Shown: in pieces, positions 1 through 7,319 of the stretch
How the letters are laid out: each line of letters starts with the position of its first letter
Numbering within the stretch: the stretch's first letter is position 1
NCBI GenBank assembly: GCA_034440515.1
Contig: JAWXCF010000036.1
Span: 1-23,987 of the forward strand
Origin: JAWXCF01 sp034440515
Lineage (GTDB): Bacteria > Bacteroidota > Bacteroidia > CAILMK01
Direction of reading: 5' to 3'
DNA length: 23,987 nucleotides
Program-made: the position numbers and the translations under genes
The notes under the pieces: generated by a model
Told to the model about the DNA's origin: nothing
The model's input: the letters and a program-made list of their open reading frames with translations, nothing else
The model's database searches: none

Positions 1-14
1 AAAAAAGTAAATAG

Positions 15-22
15 TATATTTG
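15..22 (+). promoter_or_regulatory. Candidate Bacteroidota -7 box, isolated
   Basis: TATATTTG matches TAnnTTTG exactly and is followed by CA, as at other promoters in this window. It points right into non-coding sequence; the next plus-strand gene starts at 4009. The -33 TTTG element would lie outside the window, so it cannot be checked. It could drive a short RNA ending at the hairpin near 130, or be a chance match in A/T-rich DNA. Confidence 0.35.
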
Positions 23-86
23 CAATTCAATTAGAATTAAAGGTTGACTTTAATAAAATTGTAGATGGGGTTTTTCTGGATTTTTG

Positions 87-122
87 CCCCTCTACTTTAA
101 TGGAGGGGACCCAAGCCCCTCC
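87..122. repeat. G/C-rich palindromic element with two alternative hairpins
   Basis: In otherwise A/T-rich intergenic DNA there are three linked blocks: CCCCTC at 87-92, GGAGGGG at 102-108 and CCCCTCC at 116-122. The middle block can pair with either flank, giving two mutually exclusive stems. An outer GATGGGG (64-70) and CCCCATC (138-144) could close a larger stem. Palindromes of this CCCCTCC/GGAGGGG type are, from general knowledge, common between genes in Bacteroidota, like REP elements elsewhere. Only this one copy is seen here. Confidence 0.5.
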
Positions 123-130
123 TACTTTTT
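102..130 (+). terminator. Terminator-like hairpin with T tract
   Basis: GGAGGGG (102-108) pairs perfectly with CCCCTCC (116-122) around a 7-base loop and is followed by TACTTTTT (123-130). This is the form of a rho-independent terminator reading rightwards. Leftwards the stem is followed by ATTAAAG, a poor T tract, so it is less convincing as the terminator of the minus-strand gene ending at 143. Confidence 0.45.
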
Positions 131-142
131 AAACCCTCCCCA

Positions 143-1042
143 TCAATCATATAGATTACTAGCTGTCCTAAATAATTGGGCGTGTGCATTTAAAATTACA
201 CTGATTTCTTCGCTATAGCCTCCACCCATTACACATAAAATCGGTATTTTAAGTAAATAGGCATAGTTCAAAACCATCTCATTTCTCTGTTTTAATCCAT
301 CCATACTTATAGATAGTTTGCCAAGCTTATCCGTTGCTAATATGTCAACCCCTGTCTGAAATATTAAGAAATCCGGATTTGGCTTCGATTTAAAAAATGT
401 TAAAGAACTCTTAAGTTCTTGTAAATAAATTTCATCAGTAGTACCATCTGCTAGACCAATATCTAAATCACTTTTTTCTTTAGGGCTTGGATAGTTATTT
501 TGACCGTGCATTGAAAAAGTAAATACACGATTTTCATTTTCGAATATTTTGGCTGTACCATTTCCTTGGTGTACATCCAAATCTATAACCAATATGCTAT
601 TAGCTAATCTATTATCTAATAAGTATTTTGATGTGACGGCTATGTCATTAAATATGCAAAAACCTTCTCCACTTGCTGCATAGGCGTGATGTGTACCCCC
701 CGCTATATTAAATGCTATGCCATACTTGATTGCTAATAATGCTGCCTGAATACTGCCATACGTAATACATAATTCTCTAATGTAAACTGAATAGCTATAT
801 GGGAAACCAATTTTGCGCATTGCGTTTTTTGTAATGCTACCATTCTTTAAACTTGCTATATATTCTTCTGTATGAATAGTTCGAATAATTGAAATATCCA
901 TATCCATAGGTGCAAATATTTGACTTTCAGATACAATACCCTCGTGTAGCAATTGCTTGGGCAGCAATTCATATTTCAACATTGGGAACCTATGCCCATC
1001 TGGCAAAGGATGAACATAGATAGGTGCCCAAGCTATTTGCAT
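143..1042 (-). CDS. Histone deacetylase / acetylpolyamine amidohydrolase family protein
   Basis: The 299-residue protein is a complete class I/II-type deacetylase fold, predicted cytoplasmic and zinc dependent. Visible motifs, in order, are the paired catalytic histidines in GGTHHA (H118, H119), GFCIFND (127-133), zinc ligands D156 and H158 in DLDVHQGNGT, the third zinc ligand D233 in QTGVD, and the transition-state tyrosine Y276 in GGGY. All key residues are present, so it should be active on an N-acyl amine or acyl-amide. The substrate cannot be read from sequence; bacterial relatives include AcuC-type protein deacetylases and acetylpolyamine hydrolases. It is the third gene of a tight minus-strand run, 14 bases behind ftcD, so it is probably co-transcribed with the histidine-degradation genes. 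The ATG is at 1042. Confidence 0.88.
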   Translation of the reverse strand: MQIAWAPIYVHPLPDGHRFPMLKYELLPKQLLHEGIVSESQIFAPMDMDISIIRTIHTEEYIASLKNGSITKNAMRKIGFPYSYSVYIRELCITYGSIQAALLAIKYGIAFNIAGGTHHAYAASGEGFCIFNDIAVTSKYLLDNRLANSILVIDLDVHQGNGTAKIFENENRVFTFSMHGQNNYPSPKEKSDLDIGLADGTTDEIYLQELKSSLTFFKSKPNPDFLIFQTGVDILATDKLGKLSISMDGLKQRNEMVLNYAYLLKIPILCVMGGGYSEEISVILNAHAQLFRTASNLYD

Positions 1043-1056
1043 ACGTAACTAATTTA

Positions 1057-2742
1057 TCAAGATATTTTTTGATTAACAATAGTTAGTATTTCCTGTTCTG
1101 ATTGAATGGCATTATTTATAATGATTTCAGCAGTAGCTACTAAGGCATCTTTTTCTTCACCGTGCAGGCTACTCACATTTACTTTTAGATTTAGGTAGGC
1201 TCCGTGTATTGCAGTCCTAATGCACAGTGCACCTACACCAGCATCTGTTACAGAATTAGGGTTACCTCGCTCAACCATTGCATATAGCATTGGCCAAGCA
1301 TTAGCAGAAGCTTGCATAACCTGCAATGGTACTTTTGCTGCATATAAATTTGCTTTATCTATTTCAGATTTTCTAACTGCAGTTTCTTCTTCGTTAGTTT
1401 TTGGCAAGCCAAATGAATCCATTACTGCATTAAAAGCCTTAGTGTCTTCATCAACTAAGGCAAGTAATTGATTCATAATATTTTGTGCCTTAAGTCCAAA
1501 TTCTGAAAAGTACTCCAATTGATTTTCCCATCCTCTTTTATTTGCAGATAGGTTACTAACCATACAACCCAATGCGGCACCTAAACTTCCAACATAGGCA
1601 GCTATAGAGCCACCGCCAGGTGCAGGTGATTCACTTGCAGTAAGCGAAGCAAAACTATTTAGTTTCATATTAACTAGTGGCGTTTCACTATCTGCAGCTA
1701 ACATAAATTCAATAATGCGTTCTTGAGGATTAAATGAAGAAATGTCATTTAGACCTAAAGTCAAAATGGCAATTTCAATTAACTCCTTTTCAGATACTCC
1801 AAGGCTCCTATTTTGTTTCTTCAAATAGTGTATACCAGCATCTGTCAATACTTTTTTGGGTACCATTCCCACTATTTCACTTCCAGTTACACGCACACCT
1901 TTAGCTGTTGCTTTATCGCTTACTTCGTCAAAAGCAGTATGTACCTTAGTAATGTTGATGTTGGTCAAATTCATACTTATTTGCGCCTGTCCATATTCTT
2001 CTATGTACCAACCTATAGCTTTCACAGCCTTTAGCGTACCTGGTGTTCTTACAGCTTCTCCATTTGCATCTGTCTCTATTTCTCCGGTTATTGGGTGACC
2101 TATTCTTTTTACACGCCCTTGTTCTCTTACGTCAAAAGCAATCGCATTTGCAATTCTAGTACTTCTTGTATTTAGATTTACGTTATAGGCTACTAAGAAA
2201 TCTCTAGCACCTATCACAGTAGCGCCACTTCTCAGGTTCAGCACACTTGGGCCATAGTCTGGTTTCCACTCTGCTAATTGAATTTTCCTACCGAAGCCTT
2301 CATACTCACCCTCTCTAATTATGGCTAAATTTCTTCTTTGTTCAGATTTTGCTGCCTCTTCATATAAGTAAATTGGAATGTTTAATTCTCTACCAACCCT
2401 TTCAGCTAGTTTCTCAGCGTATTGTACGGTTTCTGCCATACTTATATTGGCTATTGGAATTAGTGGGCAAACATCTGTAGCACCCATTCTAGGGTGTTCG
2501 CCGCTATGTGCCTGCATATCAATCAATTCTGATGCAACTTTTATAGCTTGAAAGGCTGCATCTATAACCTGCTCTGGCTGGCCAACTATGGTAAAAACTG
2601 TTCTATTAGTCGTTTTGCCTGGGTCAACATTCAGCAGTTTCACTCCTGCTACAGATTTTACTGCATTTGCTATCGCATTTATAGTATCTTCATTACGTCC
2701 TTCGCTAAAGTTAGGAACACATTCTATTAATTGATTTAACAT
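1057..2742 (-). CDS. ftcD: Bifunctional glutamate formimidoyltransferase / formimidoyl-THF cyclodeaminase
   Basis: This 561-residue fusion handles the folate-linked end of histidine degradation: the formimino group of N-formimino-glutamate goes to tetrahydrofolate, then ammonia is released to give methenyl-THF. The N-terminal transferase half (about 1-330) opens with IECVPNFSEGR and carries GEHPRMGATD, with H83 matching the catalytic histidine of the animal enzyme. The C-terminal cyclodeaminase half (about 345-561) carries PAPGGGS (373-379) and DEDTKAF (431-437), which includes the expected acidic residue. Many bacteria have only one half or use formiminoglutamase, so the intact fusion indicates a THF-dependent route. 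It starts 10 bases behind hutI and is followed 14 bases later by the deacetylase-like gene. No frameshift is seen. Confidence 0.95.
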   Translation of the reverse strand: MLNQLIECVPNFSEGRNEDTINAIANAVKSVAGVKLLNVDPGKTTNRTVFTIVGQPEQVIDAAFQAIKVASELIDMQAHSGEHPRMGATDVCPLIPIANISMAETVQYAEKLAERVGRELNIPIYLYEEAAKSEQRRNLAIIREGEYEGFGRKIQLAEWKPDYGPSVLNLRSGATVIGARDFLVAYNVNLNTRSTRIANAIAFDVREQGRVKRIGHPITGEIETDANGEAVRTPGTLKAVKAIGWYIEEYGQAQISMNLTNINITKVHTAFDEVSDKATAKGVRVTGSEIVGMVPKKVLTDAGIHYLKKQNRSLGVSEKELIEIAILTLGLNDISSFNPQERIIEFMLAADSETPLVNMKLNSFASLTASESPAPGGGSIAAYVGSLGAALGCMVSNLSANKRGWENQLEYFSEFGLKAQNIMNQLLALVDEDTKAFNAVMDSFGLPKTNEEETAVRKSEIDKANLYAAKVPLQVMQASANAWPMLYAMVERGNPNSVTDAGVGALCIRTAIHGAYLNLKVNVSSLHGEEKDALVATAEIIINNAIQSEQEILTIVNQKIS

Positions 2743-2752
2743 TATATGATGG

Positions 2753-4003
2753 TTATATATTTATTCCGTTAAAGCTTCTGCCTTTAATATAGACTTCGCT
2801 GATGCAATCTCTAGAAAAGTAGTAAGGAATACAGGCAATATCATCAATAGGCTCAGTGATGATGAAACTAGCATCTCTGCCAGTTGTAATTAGTCCGTGA
2901 CTTTGTTGGAGACCTAGTGCAAAAGCAGCATTAATAGTCATTGCATTTATGGCTTCGTTTACTGTCATTTTCATACTTAGACAAGCCAATGATGCCACAA
3001 AACTCATACTGCTACCCGGTGAAGAACCAGGGTTGAAATCTGTTGCCAATACAACACCAAGACCAGCATCTATCATAGCTCGTGCAGGTGCATACTTTGA
3101 CCCTAAAAAGAATGCAGCACTAGGCAACAAAGTAGGAATAACGTTAGAATTTAAAAGGGCTAATATTTCTGCTTCTGCTATTTCCTCTAAATGGTCAACA
3201 CTTACTACATTATTTTTAACTCCAAGTTGCACTCCGCCACTATTTGCCAATTGATTTGCGTGAAGTCGTATTGGGATATTATATTTATTTGCCAAATTTA
3301 TTAACCATTGTGTTTCCGCAAGTGAGTAATATCCAGTTTCACAAAACACGTCCATATAGTCTGCCAATTTATGCAATTGAATTTCTGGCAACATTTCTTC
3401 CTCTATTATTTTTAGATATGCCTTATGGTCATTCTTATATTGACTTGGAAAGGTATGTGCACCTAAGAAAGTGGCCTTTATGTTGATAGGACTTACTTGT
3501 TTTAGCCTCTTTATAACCCGCAACATCTTCAATTCGGAGTCTGCTGTTAAGCCATAACCACTTTTTATTTCGACGGCTAAGGTTCCTTTTGCAATTATTT
3601 CTTCAAGTCTAAATACACTTTCTTCAAACAGTTCATCTTCTGAAATATCCTCCATTTGCTCCGCACTGTTTAAAATACCGCCCCCCGCCTCTGCTATTTC
3701 TTGATAGCTGGCACCGGCTATTCTCATTTCAAATTCCTTCTGCCTAGTATTGGCAAAAACTAAATGGGTATGACTATCAATAAAACCTGGTAATATATAT
3801 TGTCCGTAACAGTCGATTTCATTATCTGGCTCTATTTGAGGGGCTCTACCTACTCCAATTTTCTCAATTGTTTGGTCTACCAGCATCCAAGCATTTTCCA
3901 ATATATTTAAATCGTCCATTGCTGCCCCTCGCTTAAACACTGGAGAATTAGTATCTTGGTATTGAACAATACCCTTAATATTGGTAAATAATTTTTTAGA
4001 CAT
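2753..4003 (-). CDS. hutI: Imidazolonepropionase
   Basis: This metal-dependent amidohydrolase opens imidazolone-5-propionate to N-formimino-L-glutamate, the substrate of the FtcD encoded next. From the ATG at 4003 it is 416 residues, the usual family length. Metal-site motifs are HTH after GFIDS (H78, H80), H248 in LHANQ, H271 in VDHLEE and D322 in ATDFNPGSSPG. The frame stays open back to a TTG at 4036, but that TTG lies inside a promoter-like TACTTTTGCA and would run into the divergent gene, so the ATG at 4003 is preferred. It heads hutI-ftcD-deacetylase; hutH and hutU must be elsewhere. Confidence 0.94.
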   Translation of the reverse strand: MSKKLFTNIKGIVQYQDTNSPVFKRGAAMDDLNILENAWMLVDQTIEKIGVGRAPQIEPDNEIDCYGQYILPGFIDSHTHLVFANTRQKEFEMRIAGASYQEIAEAGGGILNSAEQMEDISEDELFEESVFRLEEIIAKGTLAVEIKSGYGLTADSELKMLRVIKRLKQVSPINIKATFLGAHTFPSQYKNDHKAYLKIIEEEMLPEIQLHKLADYMDVFCETGYYSLAETQWLINLANKYNIPIRLHANQLANSGGVQLGVKNNVVSVDHLEEIAEAEILALLNSNVIPTLLPSAAFFLGSKYAPARAMIDAGLGVVLATDFNPGSSPGSSMSFVASLACLSMKMTVNEAINAMTINAAFALGLQQSHGLITTGRDASFIITEPIDDIACIPYYFSRDCISEVYIKGRSFNGINI

Positions 4004-4008
4004 AGAAA

Positions 4009-4515
4009 ATGAACTATCAGCAAGAATTGACTGCAAAAGTAATAAAACATAAAAGCGTATTTATAGCTAATACTGCTGTATTGTTAGGTGACATTATAAT
4101 TGGAGAAAACTCAAGTGTTTGGTATCAAGCTGTGATTAGGGCTGATAACGATCAGGTAATTATCGGAGATGGAACCAATATTCAAGATTTTACAATGATT
4201 CACGTTGATCCAGGTATGCCTGTCAAGATTGGAAATAATTGTATTATAGGGCATTCAGCCATAATTCACGGTGCAACTATAGGCTCAAACACACTAGTTG
4301 GTATGCGGGCAACCGTAATGAATGGAGCAATGGTAGGGGAGTGGTGTGTGATAGGTGCACACAGTTTAATAACTGAGGGTATGCAAATACCTGATTACAG
4401 CATAGTAATGGGCAGCCCTGCTAAAGTAGTAAAGCAGACCAGCCCCGAAATGATAGAGAGAATAAGAAAAAATGCTGAAGCCTATGTAGAACTTAGCAGA
4501 AAATATATGAAATGA
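4009..4515 (+). CDS. Gamma-carbonic-anhydrase-like left-handed beta-helix protein
   Basis: The 168-residue protein consists of hexapeptide repeats forming a left-handed beta helix, normally a trimer with zinc between subunits. The three histidine ligands of the gamma-carbonic anhydrase/YrdA/PaaY group are present: H65 in MIHVD, and H82 and H87 in GHSAIIHGA. The R44/D46 pair (VIRAD) and Q59 also match the active site. The acidic proton-shuttle loop of the archaeal Cam enzyme is not evident, so real carbonic anhydrase activity is uncertain and a metal-binding or acyl-CoA-related role is possible. The start is 5 bases from the divergent hutI start. It ends 3 bases before the convergent fbp stop. 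Confidence 0.87.
   Translation: MNYQQELTAKVIKHKSVFIANTAVLLGDIIIGENSSVWYQAVIRADNDQVIIGDGTNIQDFTMIHVDPGMPVKIGNNCIIGHSAIIHGATIGSNTLVGMRATVMNGAMVGEWCVIGAHSLITEGMQIPDYSIVMGSPAKVVKQTSPEMIERIRKNAEAYVELSRKYMK
4034..4041 (-). promoter_or_regulatory. Candidate -7 box for hutI-ftcD-deacetylase
   Basis: On the minus strand this reads TACTTTTG followed by CA, an exact TAnnTTTG match. The ATG of hutI lies about 30 bases downstream, allowing a leader of roughly 25 bases. No exact TTTG is seen at the -33 spacing. The element lies within the first codons of the divergent hexapeptide-protein gene. Confidence 0.5.
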
Positions 4516-4518
4516 GGC

Positions 4519-5529
4519 CTAGCTATATTTTTCTAAAAACTCCTCAACCTTTAGCACCATATTTTCACTACCTATTATTAGTGGCATCCTTTGGTGTAAT
4601 TCAGTTGGTGTTTGTGCCAAGACTCTGTTTTTTCCGTCTGTTGCTCTACCACCAGCTTGTTCTATAACGAAACTTAGTGGGTTTATTTCATACATCAACC
4701 TTAGTTTGCCCTTAGGTGCTTTTGCAGTTGGGGGATAAATGAATATACCACCCTTCAATAGGTTCCTGTGAAAATCGGCAACGAAACTACCTATGTACCT
4801 GCTAGTATATGGGCGATTCTCTTCTTTTACTTCCTCTTTACAATAAGCTAAATACTGTTTAATTCCTTCTGGAAATTGTGCCGTATTTCCTTCATTTAGG
4901 GAATATATGTTGCTGTCTTTTGGAGTCTTGATGTCTGGGTGAGACAGGCAAAATTCTCCGATACTTGGGTCTAGAGTAAATCCATTAACTCCGTTACCTG
5001 TTGTATAGACCAAAATCGTTGAGCTGCCATAAATTACATACCCAGCTGCAACTTGTTCATCACCCTTTTGTAAGCAATCTTCCAATATAGCTTCACCGGT
5101 AGTTGGTGTTACTCTCCGGTATATGGCGAATATGGTACCTATAGATGCATTTACGTCTATGTTTGAAGATCCATCAAGTGGGTCAAACATTACTACGTAT
5201 TTACCGTGGTGGCCATTCTCATAATTGATGGGAATTACGTCATCATTTTCTTCACTTGCAATAAGGCAACATTCTCCTCCAGATCTTAAAGCTGCAATTA
5301 ATTGATCATTAGCATATACGTCTAGTTTAGTAACCTCTTCACCCTGTACATTTTCCATACCAGCCATACCCAATATATTTACGAGTCCAGCCTTATTAAC
5401 CTCCCTATTTATGATTTTAGATGCGGTACCAATGTCGCTAAGCAATCTGCTTAAATCGCCACTAGCATATTTGAAATCGTGTTGTCTCTCAAATATAAAT
5501 TGGTTTAGGGTTTTAACTTCACTTTTCAT
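4519..5529 (-). CDS. fbp: Fructose-1,6-bisphosphatase, class I
   Basis: It hydrolyses fructose 1,6-bisphosphate to fructose 6-phosphate in gluconeogenesis and is predicted cytoplasmic. The 336 residues match class I enzymes. The metal-binding signature DPLDGSSN is at 116-123, with acidic ligands in SEEND (92-96) and E281 in YEINPLSF. The substrate-loop sequence RYIGSFVADFHR (244-255) is also recognisable. It stands alone, convergent with the hexapeptide-protein gene and divergent from the acetyltransferase-lysC pair across 70 bases. The minus strand upstream has only imperfect -7-like sequences (TTTG preceded by TA at the wrong spacing), so its promoter is not clear. Confidence 0.96.
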   Translation of the reverse strand: MKSEVKTLNQFIFERQHDFKYASGDLSRLLSDIGTASKIINREVNKAGLVNILGMAGMENVQGEEVTKLDVYANDQLIAALRSGGECCLIASEENDDVIPINYENGHHGKYVVMFDPLDGSSNIDVNASIGTIFAIYRRVTPTTGEAILEDCLQKGDEQVAAGYVIYGSSTILVYTTGNGVNGFTLDPSIGEFCLSHPDIKTPKDSNIYSLNEGNTAQFPEGIKQYLAYCKEEVKEENRPYTSRYIGSFVADFHRNLLKGGIFIYPPTAKAPKGKLRLMYEINPLSFVIEQAGGRATDGKNRVLAQTPTELHQRMPLIIGSENMVLKVEEFLEKYS

Positions 5530-5546
5530 ACAATATATACAAATGC

Positions 5547-5554
5547 TATTTTTG
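5547..5554 (+). promoter_or_regulatory. Candidate -7 box for the acetyltransferase-lysC pair
   Basis: TATTTTTG is an exact TAnnTTTG match followed by CCG. It lies 45 bases before the acetyltransferase ATG at 5600, compatible with a leader of about 38 bases. The -33 position has only CTTTTC rather than TTTG. It is the only full match in this divergent intergenic stretch. Confidence 0.45.
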
Positions 5555-5599
5555 CCGTCCCAAATATCTAATAAAATATTTGATTATTGATTTTTAATA

Positions 5600-6076
5600 A
5601 TGAAGGACGAGGTTGAAATTAGAAAAGCATTCAATGATGATATGCCTGCCATTTGGAAATTGATACGTGAATTAGCTATCTATGAAAAGGCAGAAGAAGA
5701 GCATAGCTGTAGCGTAGATCAATTAACCAATGACTTTATTAATGAGCGCTTTCAATGTACTGTAGCTACTAGTTATGGTACGATTGTGGGAATGGCGTTG
5801 TACTACTACAGTTACAGCACTTGGAAAGGTAAGTGTGTATATCTAGAAGATTTAATCATTTCAAAACAGTACAGAAATAAAGGAATTGGATCAGCGCTTT
5901 TAGAAAATTTAATAGACATTGCTAAAATTAATTATTGTCATAGGTTATCTTGGCAGGTTTTAGATTGGAATCAGCCAGCAATTCAATTTTATAATAAATG
6001 GAAGGCTGAACTAGATTCGGAATGGATAAATTGTAAAATGAGATTTAACTACGAGGAAATAAATGAGGGTATTTAA
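5600..6076 (+). CDS. GNAT-family N-acetyltransferase, diamine/thialysine acetyltransferase-like
   Basis: The 158-residue single-domain GNAT transfers acetyl from acetyl-CoA to an amine. The acetyl-CoA motif A appears as YRNKGIGSAL (91-100), preceded by the acidic strand YLEDLII (81-87). NQPAIQFYNKW (124-134) is the C-terminal signature shared with spermidine/spermine and thialysine acetyltransferases, so a small polyamine or diamino acid is the most likely substrate; this is inference from resemblance. The gene overlaps the start of lysC by 14 bases, so the two are probably translated from one message. Sequence alone cannot separate polyamine from lysine-analogue specificity. Confidence 0.85.
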   Translation: MKDEVEIRKAFNDDMPAIWKLIRELAIYEKAEEEHSCSVDQLTNDFINERFQCTVATSYGTIVGMALYYYSYSTWKGKCVYLEDLIISKQYRNKGIGSALLENLIDIAKINYCHRLSWQVLDWNQPAIQFYNKWKAELDSEWINCKMRFNYEEINEGI

Positions 6077-7319
6077 GTTTGGTGGGGCAAGTGTAAAAGA
6101 TGCAAATGCTGTTAAAAATGTAGCAAAAATCTTAAATAATTACAAGAATGAAAAAATAGTTGTCGTACTATCAGCTATGGGCAAAACGACCAATGCATTA
6201 GAGCAGGTTGTAAATGCATTTTGGCAAGGAGAGGATTTTATATCATTGTTATCTGAAATAGAGAATCACCACTTAGGCATTGTAACGGAATTATTCGACA
6301 ACTCGGAAAATAAAGTAGCCGATGAAATAAGGGATAAAATATTTGAGTTGAAATTATTCCTTCAAAAGCCGCTAGTTAGGAACTATGATTATATATATGA
6401 CCAAGTGATAAGCACTGGCGAAATATTAAGCACTAAAATAGTTGCACAATACTTGATTCACTTAAATATGAAATATAAGTGGGTAGATGCAAGAAACTTT
6501 GTGATAACCGATGAAATGTATCGCCAAGCAAGGGTAGAGTGGGAAACAACTAAAACATTAATAGGTGAATACATTCCAGTATTACTTAGCACGCACTCAG
6601 TCATAGTTCAAGGCTTTATAGGACATACTATTAGTAATCATACTACAACTTTAGGGAGAGAGGGTAGTGATTATACTGCAGCTATATTTGCCTATAGCCT
6701 AGAGGCTGAGGAAGTCATTATTTGGAAAGATGTACCCGGGATAATGAATGCAGATCCTAGGAAATATTCTGCAGCAGAACTATTGCCAAACCTATCATAC
6801 CAAACGGCAGTCGAAATGACCTATTATGGTGCTACAGTATTGCATCCCAAAACTATAAAGCCCCTTCAAAATAAGAATATTATGCTAAATGTACGTTCAT
6901 TTGTACATCCAGATCAGGTAGGTAGTTATGTTACCAATACTCCAGACCAATTGGAACATATTCCATTAATTATTCACAAGGAAAATCAAGTTATGCTGCA
7001 AATACAAACAACTGATTTTAGTTTCATTGCTGAAAATCATATTGCTGAAATATTTGGATGGGTAGTTAGTTATGGTATAAATGTGAATTTAATGGCCAAT
7101 ACTGCAATTAGTTTTAGTGTATGTGTAGATGACCGTGGACAATCAGTGGTTGATTTTATAGCTAAGTTAAGTGAGACATTCAATATAGAAGTTATAAAAG
7201 GTCTTCAGATTCTTACTATTAAAAATAAAGATATGGTTAACGTAAATGAGCTTGTACAAGGCAAACAAAAAATAGCTGAAGTTGGTAACGGGAATACTAT
7301 TCAGTATGTATTGCTTTAA
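6063..7319 (+). CDS. lysC: Aspartate kinase (monofunctional)
   Basis: It phosphorylates aspartate, the first step towards lysine, threonine, methionine and diaminopimelate. The 418-residue protein has the kinase core: KFGGAS (5-10; most relatives have KFGGTS), STGE (117-120), TTLGREGSDYTAA (194-206) and WKDVPGIMNADPR (221-233). An ACT-type regulatory region follows from about 308, with the segment GINVNLMANTAIS (338-350) typical of the effector-binding ACT fold. The C-terminal ACT repeat looks short, so the protein is slightly smaller than many aspartokinases; feedback ligands cannot be assigned. The ATG overlaps the acetyltransferase gene by 14 bases. Its 3' end overlaps the opposite-strand hypothetical gene by 23 bases. 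Confidence 0.94.
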   Translation: MRVFKFGGASVKDANAVKNVAKILNNYKNEKIVVVLSAMGKTTNALEQVVNAFWQGEDFISLLSEIENHHLGIVTELFDNSENKVADEIRDKIFELKLFLQKPLVRNYDYIYDQVISTGEILSTKIVAQYLIHLNMKYKWVDARNFVITDEMYRQARVEWETTKTLIGEYIPVLLSTHSVIVQGFIGHTISNHTTTLGREGSDYTAAIFAYSLEAEEVIIWKDVPGIMNADPRKYSAAELLPNLSYQTAVEMTYYGATVLHPKTIKPLQNKNIMLNVRSFVHPDQVGSYVTNTPDQLEHIPLIIHKENQVMLQIQTTDFSFIAENHIAEIFGWVVSYGINVNLMANTAISFSVCVDDRGQSVVDFIAKLSETFNIEVIKGLQILTIKNKDMVNVNELVQGKQKIAEVGNGNTIQYVLL

